Counted from the stretch's first letter, positions 21,885-34,055 are shown. The stretch: 64,000 nucleotides of DNA from Heloderma charlesbogerti (GCA_026122225.1 JANEZZ010002679.1:124001-188000); one strand, 5' to 3'. Program-made: numbers and translations. The notes: generated by a model from the letters alone, not told the origin.

Positions 21885-22290
21885 TATAGGGCTCTTTGCA
21901 TGACATGACATGCAAATAGCCCCACATTTACTGCTGGACACAACTGTCCAGCAGTACTACTGTCCAGCAGTAAATTAACATGTAGTCATTCCAAATTGGT
22001 TATTTAACCCATGATGAGGCTGCAGCGCAGGCGGGGCTACTGTTTTGAATATGCAACCTTTGCTTGGAGGTTGCCATATTATATGAACCTGCTGAGGGTT
22101 AAACAACTCTCACGTAACCCACCGTCTTTTTTAGGGTTATGTGAGGGGAGTTTAACCCTCGCATAACCCACATTTACTGGGTTCGCACAACCCCTGAGTA
22201 GGGGTTGGATATGCAACCTGTATCCCACAGATGCCACAGCTTACTGTGGGTTAAATAACCCATGATGAGCTGCAGTGTGTCGTCCATACC
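21885..22290. repeat. Inverted-repeat-rich MITE-like region
   Basis: TTACTGCTGGACA and TGTCCAGCAGTAA alternate at 21927-21975. AACCCATGATGAG occurs directly at about 22006 and 22259. A larger inverted pair (AGGGTTAAAC...GTTATG against CATAACCC...) centres near 22130. This suggests one or two decayed palindromic transposons. Ends were not fixed. Confidence 0.45.
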
Positions 22291-22939
22291 TGGTCTGTGT
22301 CTTCAAGACTGAACCCCATTCATAGGGTACCTTCCTGAGCGGTGTCCATTTGTCCTCTTCAACCAGCTCCAGGAATGATCTGCCGAGCCGTAGATGACCA
22401 TATAATCATACCAAACTGATTCAGTAAGCAAACTCCAATGCCTAAGTGTTCACGAGTATACAGCGATGTAGCGGAGCCAGGGTTTGCAGGGATGCAGCAC
22501 CAGCACTTTTTTTATTAGCAGGGATGCTGAGGTCATCTGCCACCTCCCTCAGAATTCCCTGTTCCCTCTGAGTTCAACTGCAGTTTTCATAGTACCAGGC
22601 AGCGGGGTGGGGGGTGGAATGAATTTCCCCAGCAACAATATATTGTTCCATGTTGTAATACAAAGTATTTTGTGGTGACTTGATCTTGAATGGGCAATTA
22701 AGAGCCATTGGCTTTACAAAACAGCTGCTCTTGGTGGAGATGGCAAGTGCTAGACCTGGATTGTTGATATGGATCAACACAGCTGCCTACATTTTTGGCC
22801 TCTTCTTGGAGCATGGCTACTGGCATGAGCACCTGCACTTCAGAATCTATCACTACGCCACTGCGTGTGTATTGGCAACTTCTCTTTCAACTTCAAGTAA
22901 GATGATGTGTCCACCTCACCCTTCCTCCAGGAACGTAGG
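22291..22939. other. Non-coding interval, no gene seen
   Basis: Unique-looking sequence. The open frame at 22680-22982 has no recognisable motif. Confidence 0.4.
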
Positions 22940-23100
22940 GTTGCATACAACTTTCTCATTTTATTTCACAGTAACTCTGTGATGTAGGTTAAGCTGAGAC
23001 ATAATGACAGGCCTGAGGTTATCCAGTCAGCTTCATGGCTAATCGGGAATTAAGCTCTCCCTGGTCTAGGTCCAGCACTCTTTTCACTACACCACATTAA
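22940..23100 (+). mobile_element. MIR-like SINE fragment
   Basis: ACTCTGTGATGTAGGTTAAG, then a CCTGAGGTTATCCAGT block and a CACTACACCACA end match the conserved core and 3' pattern of MIR-type SINEs (compare 33915-34055). Confidence 0.6.
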
Positions 23101-23309
23101 TTCTTGGCATCCACTTATTCATTTCCAGAATTAATAAATGACTTTGCCACCAACTATCCAAAGTGCATACAATTTCTATTCCTTGCATTTAATTTTTTTT
23201 GTCTGTCCAATATTTGTAATTAAAAAAATTGTTTAGGAAAAAAACTACCACAGTGGTATACAACGATATCATTTTTGACACTGATATTTTAAGGAGTCCC
23301 TACTCCCCA

Positions 23310-23730
23310 TTACAGTCATTGGAGGGGGGTCCAGATGTGAGCACTAGCAGCCTCTGATGACAGTCTGGTTGGCACAAGGAGCATGGCCTTTCTAGAGGTG
23401 GCACCCTCATTCAGAAACTCTCTCTCCAGGGAAGATCAGCAGGCCTCCTCTGTATTAACTTTTAGGTGGATGTGAAGACCATCTTTGTTTTGATAGGCAT
23501 TTGGGTTCCGATTTTAAAGATTTTAATACATTTTTAAACTGAGAATAATTTCCTACTACTATGGCAGGTCTGGAAGGTTTTGTTTTGGTAGGTGCTGTTT
23601 AGACTGTTTCAGTGCTTTTAATGGTTGAGACCGAGAGGTGTTTTTAATGACTGCTTTCTATGTTGTAACCCATCCTGAGGGTTCTTCTGCACCTTGCAGT
23701 GGGATGGAAGTTCTAAAAAAGAAAGAAAGA
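23310..23730 (+). mobile_element. L2-like LINE 3' fragment
   Basis: The plus strand reads the decayed C-terminal coding end and 3' UTR of L2, with the TTCAGTGCTTTTAATGGTTG and GTTGTAACCCATCCTGAG blocks and a AAAGAAAGAAAG tail. Stops are frequent. Confidence 0.65.
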
Positions 23731-26355
23731 AAACAAAAATAATAATCCTCAAGGCAACATATGCTTACACATTGAGAATGTAATTGCCAGAGATGCTTTA
23801 TTTTTAATAATGGGGAAAGTCAACTTACCCAGTCTCTTATGGGTAAACACAAGATAACTACAGCGTTTTAAACAAACATGTCAAACTTGCTTCAGAACCC
23901 CTGACAGGAGGAAGCCAATTACTATGAAATGAATGTGTTTTGTCTTCACGACTGCCATCTCACAACTGTATCCCCCTTGATCCCATATCAAGGACAACGC
24001 TTCGCATTTACAATGATATCGCTCAATACATATCAGCTTGGCTTTATTCAGAAAGAGTTATCATGTCGTATCTTTATTCTTTACACAAAGGTCACAGCAG
24101 CTGGAGGGAGCAGATGATGCTAATAAACAAGTCAGATTCTGTCCCATCATGATGGCAGTATGCAGATTCTCTTCTGCACTTCACTTTGGAGGGAAAAAAA
24201 AGATTGTTTTAAAGCCGACACATTGTTCCCAGTAGAATCAGAGCAGACTGTAGCATCCATGAAGAACGATGGCTGATAACCAAAGCATGACAAGCTGACA
24301 GGCGAGAAAAGCCACTATAAAATTACCAATGAAAGAAAATCAGCCCTTTATCTTTCCCAGTAACACCCAAAGCCTCTGATTTCCATCCAGCAAAGAATGA
24401 GGATGGATATATTTGTGCCACTGCCATCATGTGACTCTGAGGGGGCCTATGGCAAGATTCAGTAAGGAGTTAGTGCAGGATTCTTGGCCCAGGGCCTCTT
24501 GTCAAGCCTCGGACAGGAGAAGAGGGCGAAGCGACACAAAGCAATCTTCCTCCTTCACCTCCACCTTCCAGGCACCCAGCTAAGTTCTGAGGGAATTCCC
24601 TCTGGCATGGCTGCCTCTAGCCTTGAAATACTGTCTCCCAGCTCATGACAACTTCCTGCAGCAGTCAAGCATCCCTCTATCATGCCAGGACCCAGATCCA
24701 GCTGAGAGCTGCCCCCCACCCTCCTGTTACCACGGCTGAGGCCATCAGAGGAAGAAGAAGCAGCAGCCTATCTGTTCTGTTTATATCTAACTCCATGACA
24801 TGCTGAACATTGCAACTAAGAATCTAGTGCCTTAATTTGCTTCCCCTGCCCCCCAATCCCCTTTCCTTTGGTGTCATGTACTTTAGATGGTAAGTCTGTG
24901 GGCAGGGATCTTATTTCTGATCTTTATAAGCTCCTCTGGGGGCCTTGGCTGAAGAGCAAGATACAAATGCTTTGAATAATCAATACATATCTTTAAGCTG
25001 CTGCTAAATATTTTGGAAATATTCAACAGAGACTCACTTGTGCCATTTGTTGCTGGAACTTGGCCTGCCATTAGCAACCTCCAGCCTTACTGTTTTCAAT
25101 CTGACTTTAGCATGCCATATGCTAACCAGTTTGCCTTTGCAACCGGCAAATAAACGCCCCAGTTTGGAGTGAGCCCTGATGTCTAGCTTTGCAGAGCATC
25201 TCGGAATGGGAAACATTTGCCGTACTTAGGAGTGTCTTCCATTGTTGGTAACATTTGGTCCCTTTGCTTGAGAGCAAATGGAAAGGTGTTAGGTTTCCGC
25301 CAATTTGCTTCATTCAGTCTAAGAGGGAAGGTGTACATTAGCACTTCTTTGACATAAAGGCTTGATCCAGCTTTGCTCTACTGGAGTGACAGTCCTTCAG
25401 ATAACGCAGACATCTGCAATGTCATCAAGTTATATTTCCTTCTCTCCCCCTCTGACTACAATTCCTTGAAAATGCAGAGCAGCCTTTTCCCCAACCTGGT
25501 GCCCTCCAGATGTGATGAACTGCAACTCCCACAATTCCCAGCCAGCCTGGCCAGAGTGTAAAAGTTTAGAAAATTACCATTCCAAAATGCAAGAAATCTG
25601 TCCCTTGCTGCACCGTTTGTAAGCTACCAAAGAATGGCAGCCCTTTAAAAAACAGCTTGATGGGTCACAAGTTGCCCACTGATTGCTGAATGTTGCAACA
25701 GTAACATTGCAAGTGGTGTATGGGTTGCCCAGATCAAATAGTTAGTTTTCATTATCAATATTGCTGCAACGTAGAACATTCGCCACGTAGAAGCAGTGTA
25801 AACCTCAATCAAATAAACAAACCCCACAAGAGCATGACAGGGAACACAGATCTACTTCTATCTGGGATTCAAACGACTTTGGATTTCTGTGAATTCAACC
25901 CATGGATTCCACAAGGGATCAGCACCTTCCAAGTCATGTGGATTCCACGGATTTATGGACCTTCTTTTAACTTTCTGGATTTGTATGCAAATGTAGTTGT
26001 ATGAAAATATGGAAGTTATATGCACCATTTAGAACACACACACACACACCACAACTTTTCATACATCTCTGTTCTCTCTTCAGCCTCTGCTGTGTAGCAC
26101 TCTTTTTTGTGCGTTCTGCTGATTGATTGTATGCTGACCTAAGAAAACTATGCAAAATATTACATGTCAGCGAAAGTTTCGTAAATTGCATCAGACATTT
26201 TTGTGTTCTTTTCCAGAGGGGCAAGAATCTGATTCCATCAATGAGCGGATGACAGAATGAAAGATGCCTGACAAGCTGTGGAACATACACGGAATGGATT
26301 AAACAAAATCCGTTCATCTCTAGCTTCTCTGGCCTGAGTCCTGATAAATGTGTAT
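23731..26355. other. Non-coding interval, no gene seen
   Basis: About 2.6 kb of moderately AT-rich sequence without coding signal. It holds a half MITE (25480-25560) and a short (CA)n run at 26035-26049. Confidence 0.45.
25480..25560 (+). mobile_element. Left arm of CAGCCTT-type palindromic MITE
   Basis: CCCCAACCTGGTGCCCTCCA matches the left arm of the palindromic elements at 56262 and 58348. The right arm is missing. Confidence 0.6.
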
Positions 26356-26363
26356 GTTAGCAC

Positions 26364-26882
26364 TAGGAATGGACGGACTCACTGGAGTCCATGCTTGGCG
26401 GGCGCTTGAGCAGCCACCACTGCTGTTTGCTCACGTAAGCCAGGCTGCGCATTTGCTCGCGTAAGCCAGCCTGGAGGGCTTGGATTGCTGTCTGGGAGTG
26501 CACCGCAGCTGCCTGCTTCTCTGTGTGAGCCGCCATCTTTTACACTAGTTGAGGCTCTATGTTTTCATATATTTATTGTTGCTCGCAACAGCAGCAGCCA
26601 TAAAGGGCCATTTCCACAACATTAGAGGTCTCTAATGTTCTGGAAATGGCCTTTCGCAGCTGCCGTTGTGCACTACAGTAAATATGCGAAAATATAGTAT
26701 ATATTTGCATAAAAGATGGTGGTTTGAAAGGAGGATGGGCGGCTGCCAGGCGTGAGTGGACGGGTCCAATAAGTCTCAGCTGTTCGGGGGGCAGGGGCGG
26801 CACTTCGCCAAACTGGATTCGGGGGTGAGTTGGGGGAGACTGACAGACTCCCAGACCCAGTCGGACACCCGCACCATCCCTA
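26364..26882. mobile_element. hAT-like palindromic element, copy H (different core)
   Basis: The termini TAGGAATGG and CCATCCCTA match the TAGGGATG family. The 8-bp duplication is GTTAGCAC (26356-26363) against GCTAGCAC (26883-26890), 7 of 8 identical. The core is an unrelated palindrome centred near 26625, with GGCCATTTCCA...TGGAAATGGCC and outer arms carrying GCCGCCATCTTTT/AAAAGATGG. No transposase is encoded. Confidence 0.8.
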
Positions 26883-26904
26883 GCTAGCACTGGGGCTTCT
26901 TCTG

Positions 26905-26965
26905 TGAAAAAATTATTTATTTTATTTATTTCATTTCTATACTGCCCAATAGCCAAAGCTCTCTC
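26905..26965 (-). mobile_element. L2 3' tail fragment
   Basis: TTTATTTCATTTCTATACTG with CCCAATAGCCAAAGCTCTC is the standard L2 3' end. Confidence 0.7.
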
Positions 26966-27357
26966 AAAAAGCTGCATCTGCACAGTGGAGGTTCAATGCT
27001 GCAGCAGTACTGGCATGGAGACTAACCAAATGATCTCACTAATCCACATGGGTTCACTTGCATGTGTTGCTACTGCAACAGGGAGCACTCCATTGGGATA
27101 CTTTTAGAGTAGGCCTGCACAACCTGTAGCTCACTAAGCGAAATGCAGCCAACCAGCTGGGTATAGTGGTATGGGAAATTTGAACTCATGTCTCCTAAAA
27201 AGGACACACACACCCCTAGCAACATACCAACCTGTTTTGTAACTGAGGGCAGATTCAGAAACAGTTTGCAAGATGACACTGGGGCAAGCTTGAGGGAAAC
27301 CTCAGCAAAGTGTCCTCTGGTGGGCGTCCTTCTGTGTTGTAGAATCCCAGCTACAGG

Positions 27358-27482
27358 GTTATCTGGTGGTAGCAGTGGCTCATAGCCATTTTAATTTCCC
27401 ACAGTGCTCTGGAATGATATTATATTGGTGGCACTGTGGGAAATGAAAATGGCTACTTGCTGCTACTGCTGCTGCCACCAGG
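27358..27482. repeat. Imperfect palindrome, MITE-like
   Basis: CTGGTGGTAGCAGTGG with AGCCATTTTAATTTCCCACAG on the left pairs with CTGTGGGAAATGAAAATGGC and GCTGCCACCAG on the right. The loop is near 27412-27428. A CTG/CAG-rich stretch occurs in the arm. Confidence 0.65.
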
Positions 27483-28587
27483 GAAGCCCACAGCCATGGG
27501 AGGTGGGGGTAGACATCAGTGGCTGCTGGGCCCTGTCATGATTTGGGGGCCTCAGCAGCTGCCTAGAAGCCTGTCTGCTACTCAAAGGGAGGGGATTAAA
27601 AAAATTAGTGGCAATACACAAAGCCTTTGGATCCCAGCTATTGGCAGAAGCAAATGAGGGAGGAGAGGGTAATAATAGTGATGAACCATGTGTTGTCTGA
27701 CCTATGAGAAGGTTGCGATATCTATGTTGTGTACAGTACATTGCTGGTGAATGCATGGTTGATGTCATGAGAATGGACAGCTTGAGCTTATGCATTGTAC
27801 CACATACCAGTTGCAGTGGCTCACTGTTGCATATGGTAGGAATGAAGGTGCCTGACCAGGGTCAGACCTACATCTTGTGTCAGATCAGTACAATCCCATC
27901 ATGGTGGCGCTATATCCCTCTTGCGCATTTATACCTCATAGTGTAAACAGTGAGATCTGTTGCGATATTTGCGATAATACAGAATAAAAAGCAGGAAATA
28001 ATGCTTAAAAAACAGTATACGAAATGCCTAATGTGCCCCAACAGTTATTAGCGCACTTCAGTACCAATAAAAAGCACTAGTGTAGATCTACCATGGGTCC
28101 CTTTTGTTTCTGTGAACTGCCTAGTGTAATTAAGAGTCGGACATGACTTAACGACTGAACAACAAATTGCTCAGTATGCATTGCTTGTGTATCCTACATC
28201 AACCATCTTCTTCTCTACCTCCTGGCAGACATTTTTATGGGACCAACTCTGTCTTAACTGTTTAAAAATATTGGGTGTTATTGAGCCAACATTAAGCATT
28301 TTAAAGCACCATCAGTTTTGCTGAGAGAGATGTAAATATGTGCCTAACTATCCCCAGGCAATCAACATGACTCAAAGGTGCTTCACTTTGTTTGTCATTT
28401 CCCATTCTTTCTTTACCAGGGTAATTCTGCTTTATGTATGTATGAGTGAGTTAAAAGGGAGAAGGAGAAGATGCTCCACTCAAAGCAATTGCTTGTTTCA
28501 TATGTTCATAACCCAACATGCCCAAGTGAAAAGCAGACGTTCTAACACAATCAAAATAGTGAATTTGGTAAATCATTTCTAGAAGGG

Positions 28588-28622
28588 TGTTGTTGTTGTT
28601 GCTGTTGTTGTTGTTGTTGTTG
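28588..28622 (+). repeat. (GTT)n microsatellite
   Basis: About eleven TTG units with one GCT interruption. Confidence 0.95.
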
Positions 28623-29152
28623 CAAGAAGTTATATATTATTGAGTTACACAGATACTCAGAGAAGCCAACATTAGAAGCCACCAGACAAACTGGTGCCAA
28701 CATGTTTTTGAATGCATCAGTTTTAATATCTCTTTTATTTTTTAAACCAAATCTAGAAGATTTGTGAATTGAATGAAGGGTGGATATTCTCTTGTAAGAG
28801 ATTACTTATGTGCTTAATGCAATGTAATCTTTTGTTTCCAAGTAATTACTGGAAAGGAGGCTGCCAAATGTGTAAAGACATTGGGTTGGATCCGGACTAA
28901 GTTAGTTACATTTAGTTCCCATTGGGATCAATTGGGTATAGGCTGCAATCCTGTTAGTCATAGCTACCTTTTCATAGCTACGTTACTGATGTATATAGGG
29001 CCTAGGTTCAACTAACTTAGTCTGGATAAAACCTACTATTTTAGAGTACCATACTATTTATTTCATTATTTAGTTATATCCCACCTTTCTACAAAAAATG
29101 ACACTGAAGGTGGCTTACAGAAACAATTAAAATGGATTAAAACAATTGCTGT

Positions 29153-31246
29153 TCAGTTGTTAAGTCTTGTCCGACTCTTCGTGACTCCATGGACCATAGC
29201 ATGCCAGGCCTTCCTGTCCTGCGCTCTCTCCCGGAGTGTGCTCAAGTCCATATTCATTGCATCGGTGATGCTATCTAACCATCTCATCCTCTGCCGTCCC
29301 CTTCTCCTTTTGCCTTCAATCTTGCCCAGCATCAGGGTCTTTTCCAGGGAGTTTTCTCTTTGCATTAGGTGGCCAAAATATTTGAGCTTCAGCTTCAGTA
29401 TCTGTCCTTCCAATGAGCACTCAGGGTTGATTTCCTTTAGGATGGACTGATTTGACCTCCTTGCAGTCCAGGGGACTCGTAAGAGTCTTCTCCAGCACCA
29501 CAGTTTGAAGGCATAAATTCTTCGGCGCTCAGCCTTCCGTATACTCCAGCTCCCACAGCCATACGTTGCTACTGGGAAAACCATAGCTTTGATTAGACAA
29601 ACCTTTGTCGGCAAGGTGATGTCTCTGCTTCTTACTATGCTGTCTAGGTTTGCCATAGCTTTCCTCCCAAGGAGCAAGCGTCTTTTAATTTCATGGCTAC
29701 AGTCACCGTCTGCGGTGATCTTGGAGCCCAAGAAAGTAAAATCTGTTACTGCTTCCATTTCTTCCCCTTCTATATGCTAGGAAGTGATGGGGCCAGATGC
29801 CATGATCTTAGTTTTTTTAATGTTGAGTTTCAAACCAGCTTTTGCACTCTCCACTTCCACCCTCAACAAGAGGCTCCTTAGATCCTCTTCGCTTTCCGCC
29901 ATTAGGGTGGTATCGTCTGCGTATCTGAGGTTGTTGATAATTCTCCCAGCAATCCTAATTCTGACCTGTGATTCATCCAACCCGGCATTTCTCATGATGT
30001 ACTCTGCATATAAGTTAAATAAGCAGGGCGACAATATGCAGCCTTGTCGTACTCCTTTCCCAATTTTGAACCAATCCATTGTTCCATGTCCGGTTCTTAC
30101 TGTTGCTTCTTGTCCCTTGTACAGGTTTCTCAGGAGACAGGTAAGGTGGTCTGGTACTCCCATCTCTCTAAGAATTTGCCACAGTTTGTTGTGATCCACA
30201 CAATCAAAGGCTTTAGCGTAGTCAGTGAAGCAGAAATATACATTTTTCTGGAATTCTCTTGCTTTCTCCATGATCCAGCGAATGTTGGAGATTTGATCTC
30301 TAGTTCCTCTGCCTCTTCGAAACCCAACTTGTACTTCCGGTAGTTCTCGGTTCACATACTGCTGAAGCCTAGCTTGTAGGATTTTGAGCATAACCTTGCT
30401 GGCATATGAAATGAGCACAATTGTACGGTAGTTTGAACATTCTTTGACATTGCCCTTCTTTGGAATTGGAATATAAACTGACCTTTTCCAATCTTGTGGC
30501 CACTGTTGAGTGTTCCAAATTTGTTGGCATATTGAGTACAGCACTTTAACAGCATCATCTTTTAGGATTTTAAATAGCTCAGCTGGAAGACTGTCATCTC
30601 CACTAGCTTTGTTGTTACTAATGCTTCCTAAGGCCCACTTGACTTCACTCTCTAGGATGTCCGGCTCAAGTTCAGTGACCACACTATCATGGCTATCAGG
30701 GACATTCAGATCTTTCTTGTATAGTTCTTCTGTGTGTTCTTGCCACCTCTTCTTAATCTCATCTGCTTCTGTTAGGTCCCTGCCTTCTTTGTCCTTTATC
30801 ATGCCCATCTTTGCACAAAATGTTCCCTTGAGATCTCTGATTTTCTTGAAAAGATCTCTAGTCTTTCCCATTCTGTTGTTTTCCTCGATTGCTTTGCATT
30901 GTTCATTTAAGAAGGCCTTCTTGTCTCTCCTTGCTATTCTCTGGAACTCTGCATTCAGTTGGATATATCTTCCCCTTTCTCCCTTGCTTTTCACTTCCCT
31001 TCTTTCCTCAGCTACTTGTAAAGCCTCATTAGACAGCCACTTTGCTTTCTTGCATTTCTTTTTCTTTGGGATGGATTGAGTTGCTGCCTCCTGAACAATG
31101 TTACAGACCTCCGTCCATAGTTCCTCAGGCACTCTGTCTATCAGGTCTAATCCCTTAAATCTATTCCTCACCTCCACTGTATATTCATAAGGGATATGAT
31201 TTAGGTCATACCTGAATGGTTTAGTGGTTTTCCCTACGTTCTTCAA
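29153..31246 (-). pseudogene. BovB reverse transcriptase and C-terminal region, one nonsense codon
   Basis: Frame 29777-31246 (489 codons) holds the linker after the endonuclease (IPKKKKCKKAKWLS), RT blocks (SISNNKASGDDSLPAELF, VYIPIPKKGN, FTDYAKAFDCVDH, GCILSPCLFNLY) and the catalytic RYADD with YADD at residues 442-445. A TAG at 29777-29779 stands where sister copies have TGG. The next 201 codons (29153-29758) are in the same phase and carry the C-terminal MRWLDSITDAMNMD stretch. Of the four BovB copies this coding region is the least damaged. In living elements the enzyme performs target-primed reverse transcription in the nucleus. Confidence 0.93.
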
Positions 31247-32284
31247 TTTCAGCCAAAATTTTGCAACAAGAAGCTCATGATCTGAGCCACAGTCAGCTCC
31301 AGGTCTTGTTTTTACTGACTGTATAGAGCTTCTCCATCTTTGGCTGCAAAGGACATAATCAATCTGATTTCGATATTGACCATCTGGTGATGTCCATGTG
31401 TATGTAGAGTCGCCTCTTGTGCTGTTGGAAAAGAGTGTTTGCTATGATCAGCGTGTTCTCTTGGCAAAACTCTATTAGCCTTTGTCTTGCTTCATTTTGT
31501 ACACTAAGGCCATGCTTGCCTGTTATCCCAGTGATTTCTTGACTTCCTGCTTTAGCATTCCAATCCCCTATGATGAAAAGGACATCTTTTTTTGGTGTTA
31601 GTTCTAGAAGGTGTTGTAGGTCTTCATGGAACTGATCAACCTCAGCTTCTTCGGCCTCAGTGGTTGGGGCATAGACTTGAATTACTGTGATGTTGAATGG
31701 TTTGCCTTGGATTCTTACTGAGATCATTCTGTCATTTTTGAGATGTACCCCAGTACTGCTTTTCCCACCCTTTTATTGACTATGAGTGCTACTCCATTTC
31801 TTCTAAGGGATTCTTGCCCACAGTAGTAGATATAATGGTCACCTGAATTAAATTCGCCCATGCCTGTCCATTTTAGTTCACTGATTCCCAAGATGTCGAT
31901 GTTCAATCTTGCCATCTCATGTTTGACCACCTCCAGCTTACCTTGATTCATTGATCTGACATTCCAGGTTCCTAAACAATATTGTTCTTTACAACATCGG
32001 GTTTTCTTTTCACCACCAGACACATCCACAGCTGAGTGTCCTTTTGGCTTTGGCCCACTCTTTCTGGCGCTACTTGGAAATACCCTCTGCTCTTCCCCAG
32101 TAGTATATTGGACACCTTCTGACCTGAGGGCCTCATCTTCCGGCGTCATCTCTTTTAGCCTTGTGATACGTTCCATGGGGTTTTCTTGGCAAGAATACTG
32201 GAGTGGGTTGCCATTTCCTTCTCCAGTGGACCACATTTTGTCAGAACTCTCCGCCATGACCTGTCCATCTTGGGTGGCGTGCAC
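31247..32284 (-). pseudogene. BovB endonuclease domain, frameshifted
   Basis: The N-terminal frame 31724-32284 (186 codons) includes a basic/acidic leader, then GTWNVRSMNQGK with the conserved Asn and ISELKWTG with the catalytic Glu of apurinic-type LINE endonucleases. The next part (31359-31727) is in another phase and carries VIQVYAPT and GDWNAKAG. The terminal GSDH motif is readable near 31275-31290, back in the reverse-transcriptase phase or close to it. All endonuclease motifs survive but not in one frame. Confidence 0.88.
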
Positions 32285-32909
32285 GGCATAGCTTATGGCT
32301 TCACTGAGTTACACAAGCCCCTTTGCCACAACAAGGCAGTGATCCAATACATTAAACTAAATAAAATAACATTACATTAAAAAAAAATTCTTATTAAAAG
32401 CAGCACCCAATTCAACAGACCAACTTACAGGCTAAAGGCCTTCTTAAATAAAGCAGTCTTTGCCTGCTGGTGGAAGGATAGTGGGCGGGGGGTGAACCTA
32501 GCCTCCCTTGGGAGGGAGTTCCACAGCCTGGCAGCAGCCACCGAAAAATCCCTCTCTCAGGTCACCTCTGAAGGTGGTGGTCTCAAAAGAAGGGCCTTTC
32601 CCAAAGATCTTAGGACCCAGGCAGGCTTGTATGGGAGAAGGAGATCTTTCAGGTAGCCTGATCCCAAGCCATATAGAGCTTTATAGGTTATAACCAGCAC
32701 TTGAATTCTGCCTGGAAACGGACTGATAGCCAGTGAAGCTGTTGTAACAAGAGAGTCACATACTCCCTGTAACCTGCCCCAGTCAACAGTCTGGCAACAG
32801 CATTCTGGACCAGCTAAAGTTTCTGAACAGTTTTCACAGGGAGCCCCACATAGAGCACATTACTCAATTTCATTGAGTTCTTCATTCTTACGACATTCTT
32901 ACAGTGCAA

Positions 32910-32995
32910 TCCTGTGCATGCCTATTCAAATATAACCCATGCTGAGTTTAGTGGGACCTATTCCCAAATGTAGTGGATTTAAGACTGTAGCCTTA
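32910..32995. repeat. Short dispersed repeat with TGCAATCC/GACTGTAG ends
   Basis: CAGTGCAATCCTGTGCATGC begins it and TTTAAGACTGTAGCC ends it, an imperfect inverted pair. The type is common in squamate DNA as far as I recall. Class unknown. Confidence 0.35.
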
Positions 32996-33914
32996 ATTAC
33001 CCTTATTTCAAGAGTATATTATATTGGTCAAAAAATCCCCCCCCCAAAAAAAAACTCTGAATTTGAGATAGTTGAAAGTTAGAGGTAATGTAAAACTGGT
33101 TTGAAGAGCTAAACAACAAATCATCAAGCTGAAGCACATTAAAAAATTTGGTGGCCTTTTGTCGAGTTCCAATGAGGTGAATTGGAGGTAGGTCTGAAGC
33201 TTCTGCCTGTCCTGGTTGGAGGGAATGAATGGTGCTTGCCCTCACCTCACAGCCAATGCTGCTCCCTTTTCTAACATTTTTTTATTGATTTGTAAGAGGT
33301 GAGGGGAAAGAGAGGTGTGAGGTGTACATGCCCCACCAAAGGGCTTGTTGATTTCCACTATGAGTTTCAGGGGGGAAATTAAAAAAAAAATCAGAGAACA
33401 AGCAAATGATACACACACAGAGAGGCAGACAGGCAGATATTTCTGTATTGTGCACATCCCATTCATTTCAATGGACCCTAAGCAGGTGAACTTCCTGCTT
33501 CTGCATTCTGCATTTCCTCTATCCAGTACCAGGGGGGCAGGCTCTGTTAATTCCATACACGTGCTAGGCTTTTTCACTATTTCATATTTCTTTATTTAAA
33601 ATTATTTTTCTGCTGCCTTTCAGGGTGGAACCCTCTCAAACAACACTAAAATATTTGGTTCCATACCTAACTAAAGACTCCCTTCTTCCTTATGTTCCAT
33701 TGCTAAGATCAACCAGAACACCCTCTACATGAGACATCCATGATCCAGTATGAATCTTGAAGGCAGGCAAAGAGGCATACTTTGGCTGAGTTCACATATA
33801 TAAGAGATAAGGAAATGCTCTTTATGGGGAAGCATTGTAACATTCAACTCCCATCTTTTCTCTGATTTTTTTTTATTATTGCATTTATATGCTGGCTTTT
33901 TTCCTCCAAGGCTT
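32996..33914. other. Non-coding interval, no gene seen
   Basis: AT-rich sequence with A and C runs near 33030. No motif in any frame. Confidence 0.4.
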
Positions 33915-34055
33915 ACATAATCCTCCTCATCTCCATTTTATCCTCACAACAACAACCCTGTGAGGTAGGTTGGGCTGAGAATCTGCGACTGGCCCAAAAT
34001 CACCCAGTGAGCTTCCATGGCCGAGCGGGGACTGCTCCCGCTTTTTCTTTTTAAT
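33915..34055 (+). mobile_element. MIR-like SINE fragment
   Basis: ATCCTCACAACAACAACCCT, TGTGAGGTAGG and CACCCAGTGAGCTTCC follow the conserved MIR core order. Confidence 0.6.

Larger units (their letters stand above)
26966..29046. other. Non-coding interval, no gene seen
   Basis: No coding signal. It contains a palindrome at 27358-27482 and a (GTT)n run at 28588-28622. Confidence 0.45.
29143..32345 (-). mobile_element. BovB (RTE clade) LINE copy 2, nearly full length
   Basis: This is the longest BovB here, about 3.2 kb on the minus strand, inserted into an L2. It runs from the 5' region (right side, near 32345, CCTTTGCCACAACAAGGCAG) through endonuclease and reverse transcriptase to the 3' tail GTCCGACTCTTCGTGAC at 29165. 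ORF2 is damaged by a TAG at 29777-29779 and by a frame change within the endonuclease (about 31250-31727). A target duplication was not resolved; ATTAAA occurs on both sides. The protein reads very close to ruminant BovB throughout. Confidence 0.93.
29047..32890 (-). mobile_element. L2-like LINE 3' part, interrupted by BovB
   Basis: The 3' end at 29047-29140 (TATCCCACCTTTCTAC, GGTGGCTTACAGAAAC) is separated from the body at 32346-32890 by the BovB copy. The body parallels 35450-36020 in the larger L2, including AAAGTTTCTGAACAG and GCCCCACATAGAGC. It is 5'-truncated near 32890. The L2 copy is therefore older than the BovB. Confidence 0.8.

Noticed and set aside
22680..22982. 100-codon open frame that could suggest a membrane protein exon
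   Set aside because: No splice-site context, conserved motif or neighbouring exon could be supported; composition is ordinary.
29047..29140. Part of the BovB 3' end
   Set aside because: The text matches L2 tails elsewhere and resumes at 32346, so it belongs to the interrupted L2.
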